Below, in pieces: positions 45,512 to 55,067 of a stretch of 56,793 nucleotides of DNA. This DNA comes from DATJKD01 sp963728295. Lineage in GTDB: Bacteria; Pseudomonadota; Gammaproteobacteria; Steroidobacterales; Steroidobacteraceae. How positions within the stretch are numbered: the first letter of the stretch is position 1; each line of letters starts with the position of its first letter. The stretch spans positions 1 through 56,793 of the forward strand of contig CAVSKB010000008.1 in the NCBI GenBank assembly GCA_963728295.1, in the 5' to 3' direction. The position numbers and the translations under genes are program-made. The notes below the pieces were generated by a model. The model ran no database searches, was not told the origin of the DNA, and worked only from the letters and a program-made list of their open reading frames with translations.

Positions 45512-46232
45512 ATGTCGAAAGAAACGTTACGTCATCTCTCTGTCGTCCTCTACATCGTATGGTTTCTTCTTGCGCACAAGCAGCCGCTGTCAGTAGATAC
45601 GGGCACCTGGGGCCAATTCGGCGACTACATTGGAGGGATCGCCGGCTCAGCGATAGCAGCTGCGGCCTTGGTGTTGTTGCGTGAAACCGTGCGTCTGCAG
45701 CGGAAGACGTTGGAAACGATGAAGAGCGAGCGGGACGCCACGCTGGCCGCGTTGCGACAACAGGAGTTCGACAACCGGTTTTTTACGCTAGTACGCCTTA
45801 TATCTGCGGCTCATCCGGCGTCCAGAATTGAGGAGGGATGGATCAGGTGCGCAGGGCCTTGCGCAGCTATGTGAAATCCGGGGGCAGCCAGCAACAGCGG
45901 GAGTCGCTGAAACAGGTGCTCGATAAACACGAGTGGGTCATTTGGCCGTATCTGAGGCTCCTGGAAACGGCGTCGTCCCTCCTGATGGATCCCGGACAAG
46001 CTGGCTCAGAGTTGCATTGGAACCCCTGCGCGGCCAGATCAGCGGCAGGGATGCGCTCGCGCTCAATTCACTCGACGCGATGCGCGATCTGCCCAATAGT
46101 CCCATCTGGCTCCCTGCAACCCTCCGCAAAGGCCATCTCGGAGCACCGCCTCACAGAGCACGTCGTGAACGATCCGGACTCAAAGGCAACGCCTCCAACT
46201 CTTCCGCCAGCGCCAATCCTCGCCGCCTCTAG
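45512..46232 (+). pseudogene. Putative phage abortive-infection protein (putAbiC-like), frameshifted
   Basis: MSKETLRHLSVVLYIVWFLL (membrane), then TWGQFGDYIGGIAGSAIAAA (second helix) and LVLLRETVRLQRKTLETMKS, with QQEFDNRFFTLVRLI. The order of two N-terminal helices, an Rx-L-Q-R coil and an x-F-F-x-L motif resembles the putative phage abortive infection family (PF16872). Later parts (VRRALRSYVKSGG, RLLETASSLL, and ISGRDALALNSL) are in other frames. At least two indels. The family's anti-phage role is only proposed. Confidence 0.45.
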
Positions 46233-46304
46233 CGGCCCGTACTCCGCGACTAGACGCAGCAGGAACCGGCGCCCCGCCTTCTGTAGCTTCGCAGTGGCTT
46301 CCAT
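46215..46304 (-). pseudogene. Small repeated gene relic (KLQKAGRRFLLRL family)
   Basis: MEATAKLQKAGRRFLLRLVA, EYGPLEAARI on the minus strand. The best-kept copy of the family at 11241 and 14803. It loses similarity after ~30 residues. Confidence 0.45.
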
Positions 46305-46336
46305 GCCGGCATCGTGAGCGCGTGCCTCCGCGCCCG

Positions 46337-46886
46337 TCACGCTGCAAATGCAATGCGTTCGCACCGAAACAAGAACCCCGGCGCGGGGCCGGGGTCCATG
46401 TCTGGCATACCGTTCTTGCGGCTGAAAACGACTACTTTAGCGTGACCTCCCGGCAAGCGATAGTCACCCGTAATTTCACGCATGGCCGGATAGTCCCGCT
46501 GCGCCTTCTGATTTGTTTGTTTCTGCCGCTCCGCGCCAAACTTCGCTACGAAGGCGTCGTAACGCTCCTTGTTTGGAGCCAGCATGTCATCGTTTTTGAA
46601 CTTAGATAGGAGAACCACGTTGAAGTCGCCGCTTTCGGGCAGGTCGCTGATGTAGATCTTGTAGTCCTCCATTTGCCCTAAGGACTTGGATACCTCATTC
46701 CCGGAAACCCATGTGTCCTTAAGGCCCTCGAGATACGCATTGATCATGTTCGATTTGACCTTGACGGTAGTGACAAACCAGACCGCATCGCTGACCGTAT
46801 AGTCCTTATAGATCTCCAGATCTGCGTACGCGGCGTTCGAAGCAAAAGCGATGACCGTCGCAACAAGTGCATTTCGAGATACGCAT
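46337..46886 (-). pseudogene. Secreted protein, one indel in the signal region
   Basis: ATG 46886 (after GGGGGACAATC) gives MRISK, then one base must be dropped to read ALVATVIAFASNAAYADLEI, a signal peptide. The rest is clean: YKDYTVSDAVWFVTTVKVKS, DYKIYISDLPESGDFNVVLL, FKNDDMLAPNKERYDAFVAK. The last ~20 residues read through a GC-rich hairpin and look unnatural. No family was recognised. Confidence 0.55.
46375..46395. terminator. Terminator-like hairpin
   Basis: ACCCCGGC / GCCGGGGT stem at the end of the minus gene at 46337 and beside the small gene relic at 46215. Related in layout to 11470-11495. Confidence 0.4.
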
Positions 46887-47025
46887 GATTGTCCCCCATA
46901 ACGTTCTTCGGTTAATTGTGCTCAGCCATCGCAGTGTAGCAGGCCCGGCCGGCGAGCCTAGATCCAACTATTTATCGTACTGCGCTGCGGCGTGACTTCC
47001 CTGCTGTGCGGGGCATAGTCGTGCG

Positions 47026-47228
47026 ATGCTCATCCGTCGTCGCCAGGTCAGTTAGTCGGACTCATTGAATGCCGCCACTGCTTCCGGCGCGTGCGCGTCA
47101 ATCCTGGCGCGCTCCCGCCTGCGCCGATCCCCGAGAGCTACCGCCGTCGCCTGCGCTGCAAAGCCTGCGGCAATCGAGGGGCGCACATAAGGATTGTGTG
47201 GACGATACCGCCACCTCAGCGTGCTTGA
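47026..47228 (+). pseudogene. Zinc-ribbon small protein, copy 2
   Basis: GQLVGLIECRHCFRRVRV, RRLRCKACGNRGAHIRIVW. A close paralogue of 44195. The ATG at 47026 is out of frame with the homologous part (indel near 47045), so it is probably broken. It shares downstream non-coding sequence with copy 1. Confidence 0.5.
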
Positions 47229-47265
47229 GGCCGCTCCTGACATTGGCGGGGGTTCGTGTCGTGGG

Positions 47266-47385
47266 GGCGAACCGTTATTTGAAACGCAGCACGAGTATCT
47301 GAAGCGGCTGGGGTTGCTGCTGCCTGACGAGGGTCCGCCGATCCGCGAGCCTCACCCTCTGCCCGGTAGTCCGGACGCTCGTTGA
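47266..47385 (+). pseudogene. Unrecognised protein C-terminal fragment
   Basis: FETQHEYLKRLGLLLPDEGP, PIREPHPLPGSPDAR. A natural-looking tail without a start. Its TGA overlaps the TTG of the next small ORF. Confidence 0.3.
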
Positions 47386-47513
47386 CCGACCAGGACGACA
47401 TTGACCCGACCGCGCTGCTTGCGGCCTGGTGTCCATGCCCCGGTTCCGTTGACACCTGTCCGACTTGCGGCCAGCCGATGCCGTCCGGTCGCGGCGCTCG
47501 TCGCCCAGCTTGA
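47382..47513 (+). CDS. Small Cys-rich ORF
   Basis: 43 residues from TTG, coupled to the previous stop (TTGA). LLAAWCPCPGSVDTCPTCGQ: four Cys in two pairs, so a likely metal-binding peptide. Weak start evidence. Confidence 0.35.
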   Translation: MTDQDDIDPTALLAAWCPCPGSVDTCPTCGQPMPSGRGARRPA

Positions 47514-47608
47514 GGATTGGTGTCGCTCCAATAATCACTACATCACGCCCGACGGCGGCATATACGAAGAAGCAGCTGCGCTGATCCTATCCAGGGGTGT
47601 GACTTTCT

Positions 47609-49495
47609 TCATAGGGCTTTCTGATTGCGGAATCGCGCTGTGTAGGTCGTATTCGCAGCCGGCGTGGTGATCGTGTGGAGGCGCGCACCGCCGTCCGACC
47701 ACGACACAAACATCCAGCGGTTCTGGGGCGAGACGGCCTCTAAAGTGCGCTCAATGCCGACTACCCCCACAACGCTGAGTGGCGTGGCGATAGGCTGACC
47801 GTCCAATCGCAATTGCAGTCCGCCCGCCTTGGTGGCGAGCGTAATCGTCACCTTGCGCGGCTGAATATCTCGGGTCACTTCACGGGTGAGCCCGCCCGAA
47901 TCGCGCACCTGAAGATGAATGCGATAGAAGACGTTGGCCGAGGTCTCGCCGACCCTTGGAATCGTAAACGACCCGCTCTTGGACCCGCTGACCGGAAGCA
48001 GGGCCGGGTGGGTGTGCGCGTCGTGATGCAGATCGATCCACCACGTAAAAGCACTGGCCGGCAACACCCCGTCTTCGAGGTCATTACCGGTACAGGCATA
48101 AGCGATCACCTGACCGCCCGCGTACGTGCTCCCGCTCACGGGCTGCGTGATACTCGCCGTGGGCACCGAGTTCTGCGTGACCGTAGCCGCGCATCCTCAC
48201 TCACCACCGCCCCAAAGGCATTGGAGACCCGCACGCTGAACAAGGCTCCGTCGTCGGCGAGTTGAACGTTGGTGCGCGTGTAACTCGCACCGGTGGCGCC
48301 CGTGATCACAATCCCGTTGCGGCGCCATTGATACGCAAGGGGGCACTGCCAGACGCCCCGACTGTGAACGTGGCCGACTGGCCAACGGCCACCGTGACGT
48401 CCGTGGGCTGAAGGGTGATCTCGGCGGGCTGACCGGCGCTGTGACTGATCCGCCCGACCCGTCCATCGCCCCGTGCCAGGTAATAGAGCGCGCCGTCCGG
48501 GCCAACCTTCAAGTCCACCGGGAACGAGATACTGCTCGCGAACGAGCTGTCCACAAGCGTGGCCGGGTCGAGCCGGCGAATCCACCCCGCACAAAAGTCC
48601 GCATAGAAATAATCACCGTAGTGGTCGCTCGGAAAGGCAGGCGATTCATAGAAGGCCCCACCGGTAATCGCACACTGGCCATTTTCGCGGCCGTAATAAA
48701 GCACGGGATTGGTGAAAGCGGGATTGCTCGACGGCCCTTCGGCTTGTGGCCAGCCGTAGTTCGCCCCCGCCGCCCCCTCGTTGATTTCCTCGTAGGTCGA
48801 CTGGCCAACATCGTTGATGTAAAGCCGCCCCGTGTCCCGCTGGAAGGCGGTCGTAAAGGGATTGCGCAACCCCAGTGCCCAGATGGACCGATTCACCCCG
48901 GTCGCCGTCGTGTAAAACGGATTGTCCGTCGGGAGCGTCCCGTCGCGATTGAGCCGCAGGATCTTGCCCAGCAGGGTCCCGAACGACTGAGAGTTGGCCC
49001 CGTTGGCATTGTCCCCAACAGCAATATAGAGCTTCCCGTCGTTGCCGAAATGAATCGCGCCGCCGTTGTGATTGGTGGCCGACGACAACGAGTTCAAGTC
49101 GAGCAGCACCACCTCGCTGCCCGGCACAACCACGTTGCCGTTCGCGGTGAAACGACTAAGCCGATTGTGAATCGTCGGGGTCGTCGCCGTGTAGTACACG
49201 TAGACGAAGTTGTTGGTGGCAAAGGCCGGGTCGAAGGCGACCCCGAGCAGCCCCCGCTCCCCAGAGGCATTGACCGGTACCGTCAGAAACGGGTCGTGAG
49301 CAGCGTGCCGTTCTGCACGACTCGCAGGGCGCCGCTCTGCTGACAGACGAACAAACGGCCATCCGGTGCGAACTGCATCGCGGTCGCATCGCCCGGCAAG
49401 TCCACATACGTGCTGTCCAGGAAGCCGCTCGGCACCGTGGCCGCAAACGCCGGGAGCCACATAAAGGCGATGAGCGCGGCGTAATAATGAGTCAT
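47609..49495 (-). pseudogene. PQQ-type sorbosone/glucose dehydrogenase, copy 3
   Basis: The same family as 4794 and 50797 but more distant and without the Calx-beta tail. Signal peptide YYAALIAFMWLPAFA, propeller (GERGLLGVAFDPAFATNNFV, YVYYTATTPTIHNRLSRFTA, TNHNGGAIHFGNDGKLYIAV, DLKVGPDGALYYLARG), Ig-like part, and the end SWSDGGARLHTITTPAANTT. Indels near 49295, 48320 and 48190. ATG 49495 fits the signal peptide. It is divergent from copy 2. Confidence 0.8.
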
Positions 49496-49595
49496 ATCAT
49501 TTACCCTTTGGTAGTTACGCCTTCCGTTTGTTTTCACAACGGGTGAGTGCCGCTTGAGTTCGGCCAGCAGGGCGGCTTGTCGAGCGCGATCACGC

Positions 49596-49691
49596 TCAAG
49601 AAATCGCGTACTTCACGGTGCAGACGACCTCGGCCTGGACCGGCATGGAAACTAACAATCCCAGCGCAATCGTTGTCTTCAAAGCTTTCAT
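49596..49691 (-). CDS. Short exported peptide, 31 aa
   Basis: MKALKTTIALGLLVSMPVQA is a complete signal peptide with A-x-A, followed by EVVCTVKYAIS and a stop. A different frame continues ERDRARQAALLAELKRHSP, so one missing base would make a longer protein. Lies 100 bases upstream of dehydrogenase copy 3. Confidence 0.4.
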   Translation of the reverse strand: MKALKTTIALGLLVSMPVQAEVVCTVKYAIS

Positions 49692-49771
49692 GGATTGTTC
49701 CTCCATGCTGTGGCGAGCCGCGATGCCACAGTGTCTGCACCCGCCCTTAACCCTGTCGGTGCGGTGAGGTA

Positions 49772-50197
49772 CTACTCCGAGACCTTCTCGGGACCTTGGT
49801 AGTCCCAGGAACAGGCGCACGTCTGGCCGTCGCCGGCGGAACTTTCGGAGGTGCCGCTGCAATTCGCATCCGTCGGGCTGGTCTCCCATGTGCACGCCCC
49901 GGTGCAGCCGCTATCACGCTGGCATCGGATCGAGCCTCCGGTACCGTCGTTGATCCTGAACGCGACAATCTCGCCCTCCGGTGTCGCGGTGAGCGTTGTC
50001 CCTGTGGCAAGTTTCAATGCGGTGGGGCTGGTGGCTCTGAAAGTGCCATAGTTTGCGCCGACCTTAACCGGCCCTTCGGTAGTCGTGATGGCGTCTGCCT
50101 CCGATGGCTTGGTATCTGTCGCGGTTGGCTCGGATTTCTTGTTGCAGGCGGCGACAGAAATAATCGCACAAAGAATTAACGCAACGCGGATAAGCAT
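49772..50197 (-). CDS. Lipoprotein, 141 aa
   Basis: Signal peptide with lipobox (VALILCAIISVAACN). A Thr/Glu-rich linker, then a beta-rich part with five Cys (IRCQRDSGCTGACTWE, CSGTSESSAGDGQTCACSWD), probably disulphide-bonded. Not preceded by the regulon promoter. Family unknown. Confidence 0.7.
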   Translation of the reverse strand: MLIRVALILCAIISVAACNKKSEPTATDTKPSEADAITTTEGPVKVGANYGTFRATSPTALKLATGTTLTATPEGEIVAFRINDGTGGSIRCQRDSGCTGACTWETSPTDANCSGTSESSAGDGQTCACSWDYQGPEKVSE

Positions 50198-50319
50198 GGC
50201 GGCTTCCTCCCTTATTTCGTTTTGTTCGGCAGTTGGGACAATTCCCGCGCGAACGTTACGTCGCGTTTCTCAAGAAGTCTGTACGGGCGCGCACATAGCC
50301 ACACGTAGGCGAGCACGTC

Positions 50320-50505
50320 CTAATCGGCGAGTCGCGCAAGCCGTTCGATCTCGCCGAAGCGGCGACACAATCGTTGCAATTCGCGCTCGGCCGCCCAGCG
50401 AGCCTGAGTCTCCCCACGCTCCTTCGCCGCTTGGCGACGTGCTTCTTGCTCGGCCGCTCGTACCAGCAACGCCCGCAGCTCGGTTTCGGGCTCGGCTATC
50501 ATCAT
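50320..50505 (-). CDS. Small helical protein, 61 aa
   Basis: MIAEPETELRALLVRAAEQE, AAKERGETQARWAAERELQR, FGEIERLARLAD. Mostly charged helix, a coiled-coil candidate. ATG 50505/50502. No family was recognised. It lies just before duplicated module copy 2. Confidence 0.45.
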   Translation of the reverse strand: MMIAEPETELRALLVRAAEQEARRQAAKERGETQARWAAERELQRLCRRFGEIERLARLAD

Positions 50506-50796
50506 CGTAAGGTCACTCTGCCGACCGGTAGGAAACCCAGCCGCAGGGATCTTCCCGCGACGACGCAAAAGACGTTTCCGTCATACTCATTTCACCAGGC
50601 GTAGATCCGGCTTCGGACGCAGGTCCGTCGGCAGTTCTCGCGCGCACAGGCATTCGCATCGGCGCGCGTGGCCAGGGCGGATCCCTCCTATCGATTCTTC
50701 CACCTGTCTGCGAGGGGCGACGGTACAGCGCTGGACTTGTTGTGCGGCCTGAGATTCGATAATCGACCAACAGGGATCGAGGCCACGGAGTGTGCC

Positions 50797-53052
50797 GTGC
50801 GCAGCGTTAGATGGCGAGCCCGCGCGGGAATGGCGGCGCTCGCCGCGCTATTCATAGTGGTCGCCACGGCGCCCGCCGCAACCGTCCCGGACGGCTTCGT
50901 CGACGGGATCTACGTGCGCGTGCCGTCGGACACCACGGCGATGGAGTTCGCGCCGGATGGGCGACTCTTCATCGCGCAGCAGAGCGGCAAGCTCCGCGTC
51001 GTCCAGAACGGCACGCTGCTCGCGACGCCGTTTCTGACGGTGGCGGTTAATTCCTCCGGCGAGCGCGGGCTGCTCGGCATTGCGTTCGACCCCAATTTCG
51101 CAACGAACCGCTTCGTATACGTGTACTACACGGCGACGACCCCCACCATCCATAACCGCGTCAGTCGCTTCACCGCCAACGGGAACGTCGCGGTGGCGGG
51201 CAGCCAGGTCGTGCTGCTCAACCTGAACACCCTTTCGAGCGCCACGAACCACAACGGCGGTGCGCTCCACTTCGGCAACGACGGCAAGCTTTATGTGGCG
51301 GTGGGCGACAACGCGAAGGGCTCCAATTCGCAGACCAAGACGAACCTGCTCGGCAAGATTCTGCGCCTGAATCGCGACGGCACGATTCCGGCGGACAATC
51401 CGTTCTTCGGGCAGCTAAGCGGCGTGAACCGCGCGATCTGGGCGACGGGACTGCGCAATCCATTCACGACCGCGTTTCAGCGCAGCACTGGCCGGCTCTT
51501 CATCAATGACGTGGGCGAAACAAGATGGGAGGAAATCAACGCGGGCGTTCGCGGTGCCAACTACGGCTGGCCTATTGCTGAAGGGCCATCGGACGATCCA
51601 GGTTTCACGGACCCGCTTTTCGCCTACGGGCACGGCGGTGGCAGCGGTGTCTGCGCGATCACCGGCGGTGCATTCTACGAATCCCACGCGTTTCCGACAC
51701 AATATCGGGGTCAGTACTTTTTCGCCGACTACTGCGCAGGCTGGATACGGCGGCTGAATCTTGCCACCACGGCTGTCGGGAGTTTCGCGGCCAACATCAA
51801 CGCTCCCGTAGACCTCAAGGTCGGGCCCGATGGCGCGCTGTACTACCTCGCGCGCGGCGCCGGCTATGTTGGGCGCATCCGGTACACCGCGGCCGAGCCC
51901 CCGGCCATCGAACTGCAGCCCGTGAGCCGCACGGTCGGCGTCGGGCAGTCGGCGACCTTCAGTGTCGGTGCCACAGGAAGCGCACCCCTCTTGTATCAAT
52001 GGCGCCGCAATGCCACTGCAATCACAGGCGCAACCGGGGCGAGCTACACGCGCACGAATGTCCAGCTCGCCGACAGCGGCGCATTCTTCGATGTCGTGGT
52101 GAGAAACACGTTTGGCGCCGCGGCGAGCGAGGCCGCACAGCTCACCGTCACGCAGAACTTGGTGCCCGCGGCGAGCATAACCCAACCAGTGAGCGGCACC
52201 ACCTACGCGGCCGGCACGGTCATCCGCTACGCGGGCACCGGCAACGACGTTGAGGATGGCACCCTCCCGGCCAGCGCGTTCACTTGGTGGGTGGACCTGC
52301 ACCACGACTCGCACACTCATCCGCATGTCCTACCCCGCACGGGAGCGAAGACCGGCTCGTTCACGATCCCCACGCAGGGTGAGACCTCCGCCAACGTCTT
52401 CTACCGGATCCACCTGCGGGTCCGCGATTCCGCCGGACTCACCCGCTCAGTGATCCGTGACATCCGCCCGCGCAAGGTCACCGTGACGCTCGCGACGAAT
52501 CCCGCCGGCCTCCAACTAAGGCTCGACGGCCAGCCGATCGACACGCCGCACAGCTTCGTCGGCGTCGTCGGCATCGAACGCGCCCTCGAAGCCGTGTCTC
52601 CGCAGGGACCGAACTGGACCTTCTCGTCGTGGTCCGACGGCGGCGCCCGGATCCACACAATGAGTACCCCGCCCGCAAGCACGACCTACACGGCGCGGTT
52701 CGGCGGGCAATCGGCAGTGTCGATTGCGATCGGCCACAGGACGCGCTACGAGGGCGACTCGGGAACCGCAGGTGCAACGTTCGCGGTCAGGCTGTCGGCC
52801 CCGAGGACGGTGCCGGTCACCGTCGCGTGGAAGACGACTGACGGCTCGGCACAGGCAGGCTCAGACTACAACGCCGCGAGCGGCGGCCTCAGCTTCCCCC
52901 CGGGCACGACGTTGCGCACGATCCCGATTGGGATCCGCAGTGACACCGCGCTCGAGACCTCGGAGACCTTCTACGTCGACCTCTCCGCGCCGTCGGGGGC
53001 GACCATTACCGAGCCACGCGGCGTTGGGACCATCCTCAACGACGACGGGTAA
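50797..53052 (+). CDS. PQQ-type sorbosone/glucose dehydrogenase with Calx-beta domain
   Basis: A 751-residue periplasmic enzyme. Signal peptide GMAALAALFIVVATAPAA. Six-bladed propeller of the soluble glucose/L-sorbosone dehydrogenase type (residues ~25-370: AMEFAPDGRLFIAQQSGKLR, ERGLLGIAFDPNFATN, ATNHNGGALHFGNDGKLYVA, VDLKVGPDGALYYLARG). Ig-like domain (QPVSRTVGVGQSATFSVGAT). A further beta domain, and C-terminal Calx-beta (ALETSETFYVDLSAPSGAT). The family oxidises sugars with PQQ. GTG 50797 follows GGAG. The kelch gene follows. Confidence 0.85.
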   Translation: MRSVRWRARAGMAALAALFIVVATAPAATVPDGFVDGIYVRVPSDTTAMEFAPDGRLFIAQQSGKLRVVQNGTLLATPFLTVAVNSSGERGLLGIAFDPNFATNRFVYVYYTATTPTIHNRVSRFTANGNVAVAGSQVVLLNLNTLSSATNHNGGALHFGNDGKLYVAVGDNAKGSNSQTKTNLLGKILRLNRDGTIPADNPFFGQLSGVNRAIWATGLRNPFTTAFQRSTGRLFINDVGETRWEEINAGVRGANYGWPIAEGPSDDPGFTDPLFAYGHGGGSGVCAITGGAFYESHAFPTQYRGQYFFADYCAGWIRRLNLATTAVGSFAANINAPVDLKVGPDGALYYLARGAGYVGRIRYTAAEPPAIELQPVSRTVGVGQSATFSVGATGSAPLLYQWRRNATAITGATGASYTRTNVQLADSGAFFDVVVRNTFGAAASEAAQLTVTQNLVPAASITQPVSGTTYAAGTVIRYAGTGNDVEDGTLPASAFTWWVDLHHDSHTHPHVLPRTGAKTGSFTIPTQGETSANVFYRIHLRVRDSAGLTRSVIRDIRPRKVTVTLATNPAGLQLRLDGQPIDTPHSFVGVVGIERALEAVSPQGPNWTFSSWSDGGARIHTMSTPPASTTYTARFGGQSAVSIAIGHRTRYEGDSGTAGATFAVRLSAPRTVPVTVAWKTTDGSAQAGSDYNAASGGLSFPPGTTLRTIPIGIRSDTALETSETFYVDLSAPSGATITEPRGVGTILNDDG

Positions 53053-53473
53053 GGTACCGTCGCCTTCGCCGCGGCCGACTACCAGAAGGCCATCAAATGT
53101 AGAGCCCTCAGGTTGGCCCAATACTCGAAACTTGTTTGCTCCGTATCCCGCGCTGATGCAGATCATGACCTTAAGCCGCAATCCTTCCCTCGCGCCTTTG
53201 CCCGAACGGCTGAACCGACCCCCAAAAGCGGCCACTAATGAATCAGATTCAGGTTCCTGACGCCGCCGGCAAGCTGACGCTGGCGGCTTGGGCGAATCGT
53301 TCCCCGGGCGACGGGAGAATCATGCTCATGCGCGTGGTGAGGATCCAAGTGCCGCGGCCGGGTGCGAGTTGCGAACCGCCCGCGCGAGCACGCGGCCTAC
53401 AGACAGAAGCGCGTATTCTGAGCGGCTGTCGTGCCGTCGCGTTCCAAGTCACTAAATACTTCTGCGAGCGGCG
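53053..53473. other. Spacer without supported gene
   Basis: The first ~40 bases are shared with module copy 1. The remainder is unrelated to the copy 1 spacer. No gene was recognised. Confidence 0.4.
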
Positions 53474-54772
53474 ATGACGGTCCAGCCAAGGTCATTTAGA
53501 GCACCGTCAGCTCCAGACTGGCTCGATGCCATGAAGATTGGGCGCTGGTATCGTCTTTCGGGTGATCGACCGGACCTGGGGCTCCCCGCTACGAGAATCG
53601 GTACGCGCTATCTGCGTGACGGCGATCCGAGCTGCGATTTAGCCCTGAATCCTGTTCGGCGACCGTACGCAGCCCTGCGCCGGCTGACCGGAAAGAATGT
53701 GCCTGCACCGTGGAGCGGCCGGGTCGGTTTCCGAGCCATGACCGAAGCTTGGAACGGTGCCGTGCTTGCAACGGGGTTTGGTGCGTCCGGCGCCTTGATC
53801 GTCTTCGGCGGCGGCCACAACGACTACTTTGGCTCCGATGTTCACGCTCTTGATCTCGCCACAAGGGAGTGGAGCCGAATCTCAGACGGGTTCGTCCAGG
53901 GCCGCCCCGAGCATTATGGGGCGGGTGCGTACTATCCGAACGCAGAGTATCCGGACGGCTCTCCGCTGCCGCCGCACACCTACGGCTACGTGCAGTACGA
54001 TGCGGTCGGCAACGACTATCTGATTTTGAAGGGCAACAGCGAGTTGGGTCCGCACGTGAAGGCCGTTGCCATTCCGCACATGTTCAACCTCGACGGCCGT
54101 CACTGGCGTCGTGGTCCGCGACAACCCACAGCGATTCTGAATTCGGGCGGATTCACGACCTGGGATGCCTCCCGGCGCGTGCTCTGGGGCCATTCTGGTG
54201 ATGATGGCGGCGGCAACACCTATATCGGCTTTTGCCCGGACGGCGCGAATGCGGATGGCACATTCGGCCACTGGGGCCCGTTGTATACGAGCAAGTTCCC
54301 GGGCGTTGCCAACCACAACGCAATGCAGATCGATCCGCTGCGGGACATCGTGGTGGTGCTGATACATGCCCACGACGGTTTGTTTGCGATCAATCCGGCG
54401 GATCCGGCGGCACCGGCGGCGCCATTGCGTTCGAGTGGCACGCGACCGCGCATCGCCGAATACGCTGCGCTCGAATACGCACCGGCCCTGGACCGTTTGA
54501 TTTACTACTCCGCGCAGCACGGCGCCGCCGTCCACACGATCGCTGCGCCAAAAGAGTCCGGCTGGTCGGCCCTCGTTGCCGGCGAATGGGACTGGATGCT
54601 ATGCGCGAACGATAGCTTCGACCCAGTCGCAGATGCCCGAGACGGCTCGCATCACGCAGGAAACTGGCAGCACACATTTGGCAGGTTCCGCGTCGCAAGC
54701 TGGGGTTCGATCGACGTGGCGCTGCTGATCCGGCATGTCGACACGCCGGTCTATGCCCTGCGGCTCAACTGA
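53474..54772 (+). CDS. Kelch-like beta-propeller protein, copy 2
   Basis: 432 residues, intact. Propeller strands such as ALIVFGGGHNDYFGSDVHAL, ATREWSRISDGFVQGRPEHY, LRDIVVVLIHAHDGLFAIN and LEYAPALDRLIYYSAQHGAA. The order is of the kelch/galactose-oxidase-like type, but no copper-site motif is obvious. No signal peptide at the start, so its location is uncertain. Pairing with the dehydrogenase in both copies suggests a shared function, not yet known. Confidence 0.75.
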   Translation: MTVQPRSFRAPSAPDWLDAMKIGRWYRLSGDRPDLGLPATRIGTRYLRDGDPSCDLALNPVRRPYAALRRLTGKNVPAPWSGRVGFRAMTEAWNGAVLATGFGASGALIVFGGGHNDYFGSDVHALDLATREWSRISDGFVQGRPEHYGAGAYYPNAEYPDGSPLPPHTYGYVQYDAVGNDYLILKGNSELGPHVKAVAIPHMFNLDGRHWRRGPRQPTAILNSGGFTTWDASRRVLWGHSGDDGGGNTYIGFCPDGANADGTFGHWGPLYTSKFPGVANHNAMQIDPLRDIVVVLIHAHDGLFAINPADPAAPAAPLRSSGTRPRIAEYAALEYAPALDRLIYYSAQHGAAVHTIAAPKESGWSALVAGEWDWMLCANDSFDPVADARDGSHHAGNWQHTFGRFRVASWGSIDVALLIRHVDTPVYALRLN

Positions 54773-54773
54773 G

Positions 54774-55067
54774 GCTGCAGGGCGGCGAGGCAAGGCGGCT
54801 CGTCCTATCCGGTCCAGGCAACCGCGTCGGCGCTCGCGGTCCTCGGGTGCGCCTGAGTGGCTGAGGAGGCGACGTGCCGAGTCTCGGGCGCGGCGCGGTC
54901 GGCCGAAACCTGACGCCCCGTCAGGAACGTGGCGAGCGCGCTGAGAGATTTCCCGAAAGCGGACGCTCAACGCTCGCGTTGCAGGAGCCGGCGCGCGAAG
55001 CGCCCATGCCGTAGGAGCGAAGCCCCGGAGGCATGGACGTCGGTTGGAAGGCCTGGTTGGGTCGGAT
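54774..55067. other. Intergenic, nothing recognised
   Basis: No supported gene or element. Confidence 0.3.

Larger units (their letters stand above)
50626..54773 (+). repeat. Duplicated dehydrogenase-kelch module, copy 2
   Basis: The intact counterpart of 4620-8640, in the same orientation. Best matches are the first ~300 bases, the last ~570 bases of the dehydrogenase, and the whole kelch gene. The dehydrogenase middle is more diverged. Confidence 0.8.
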
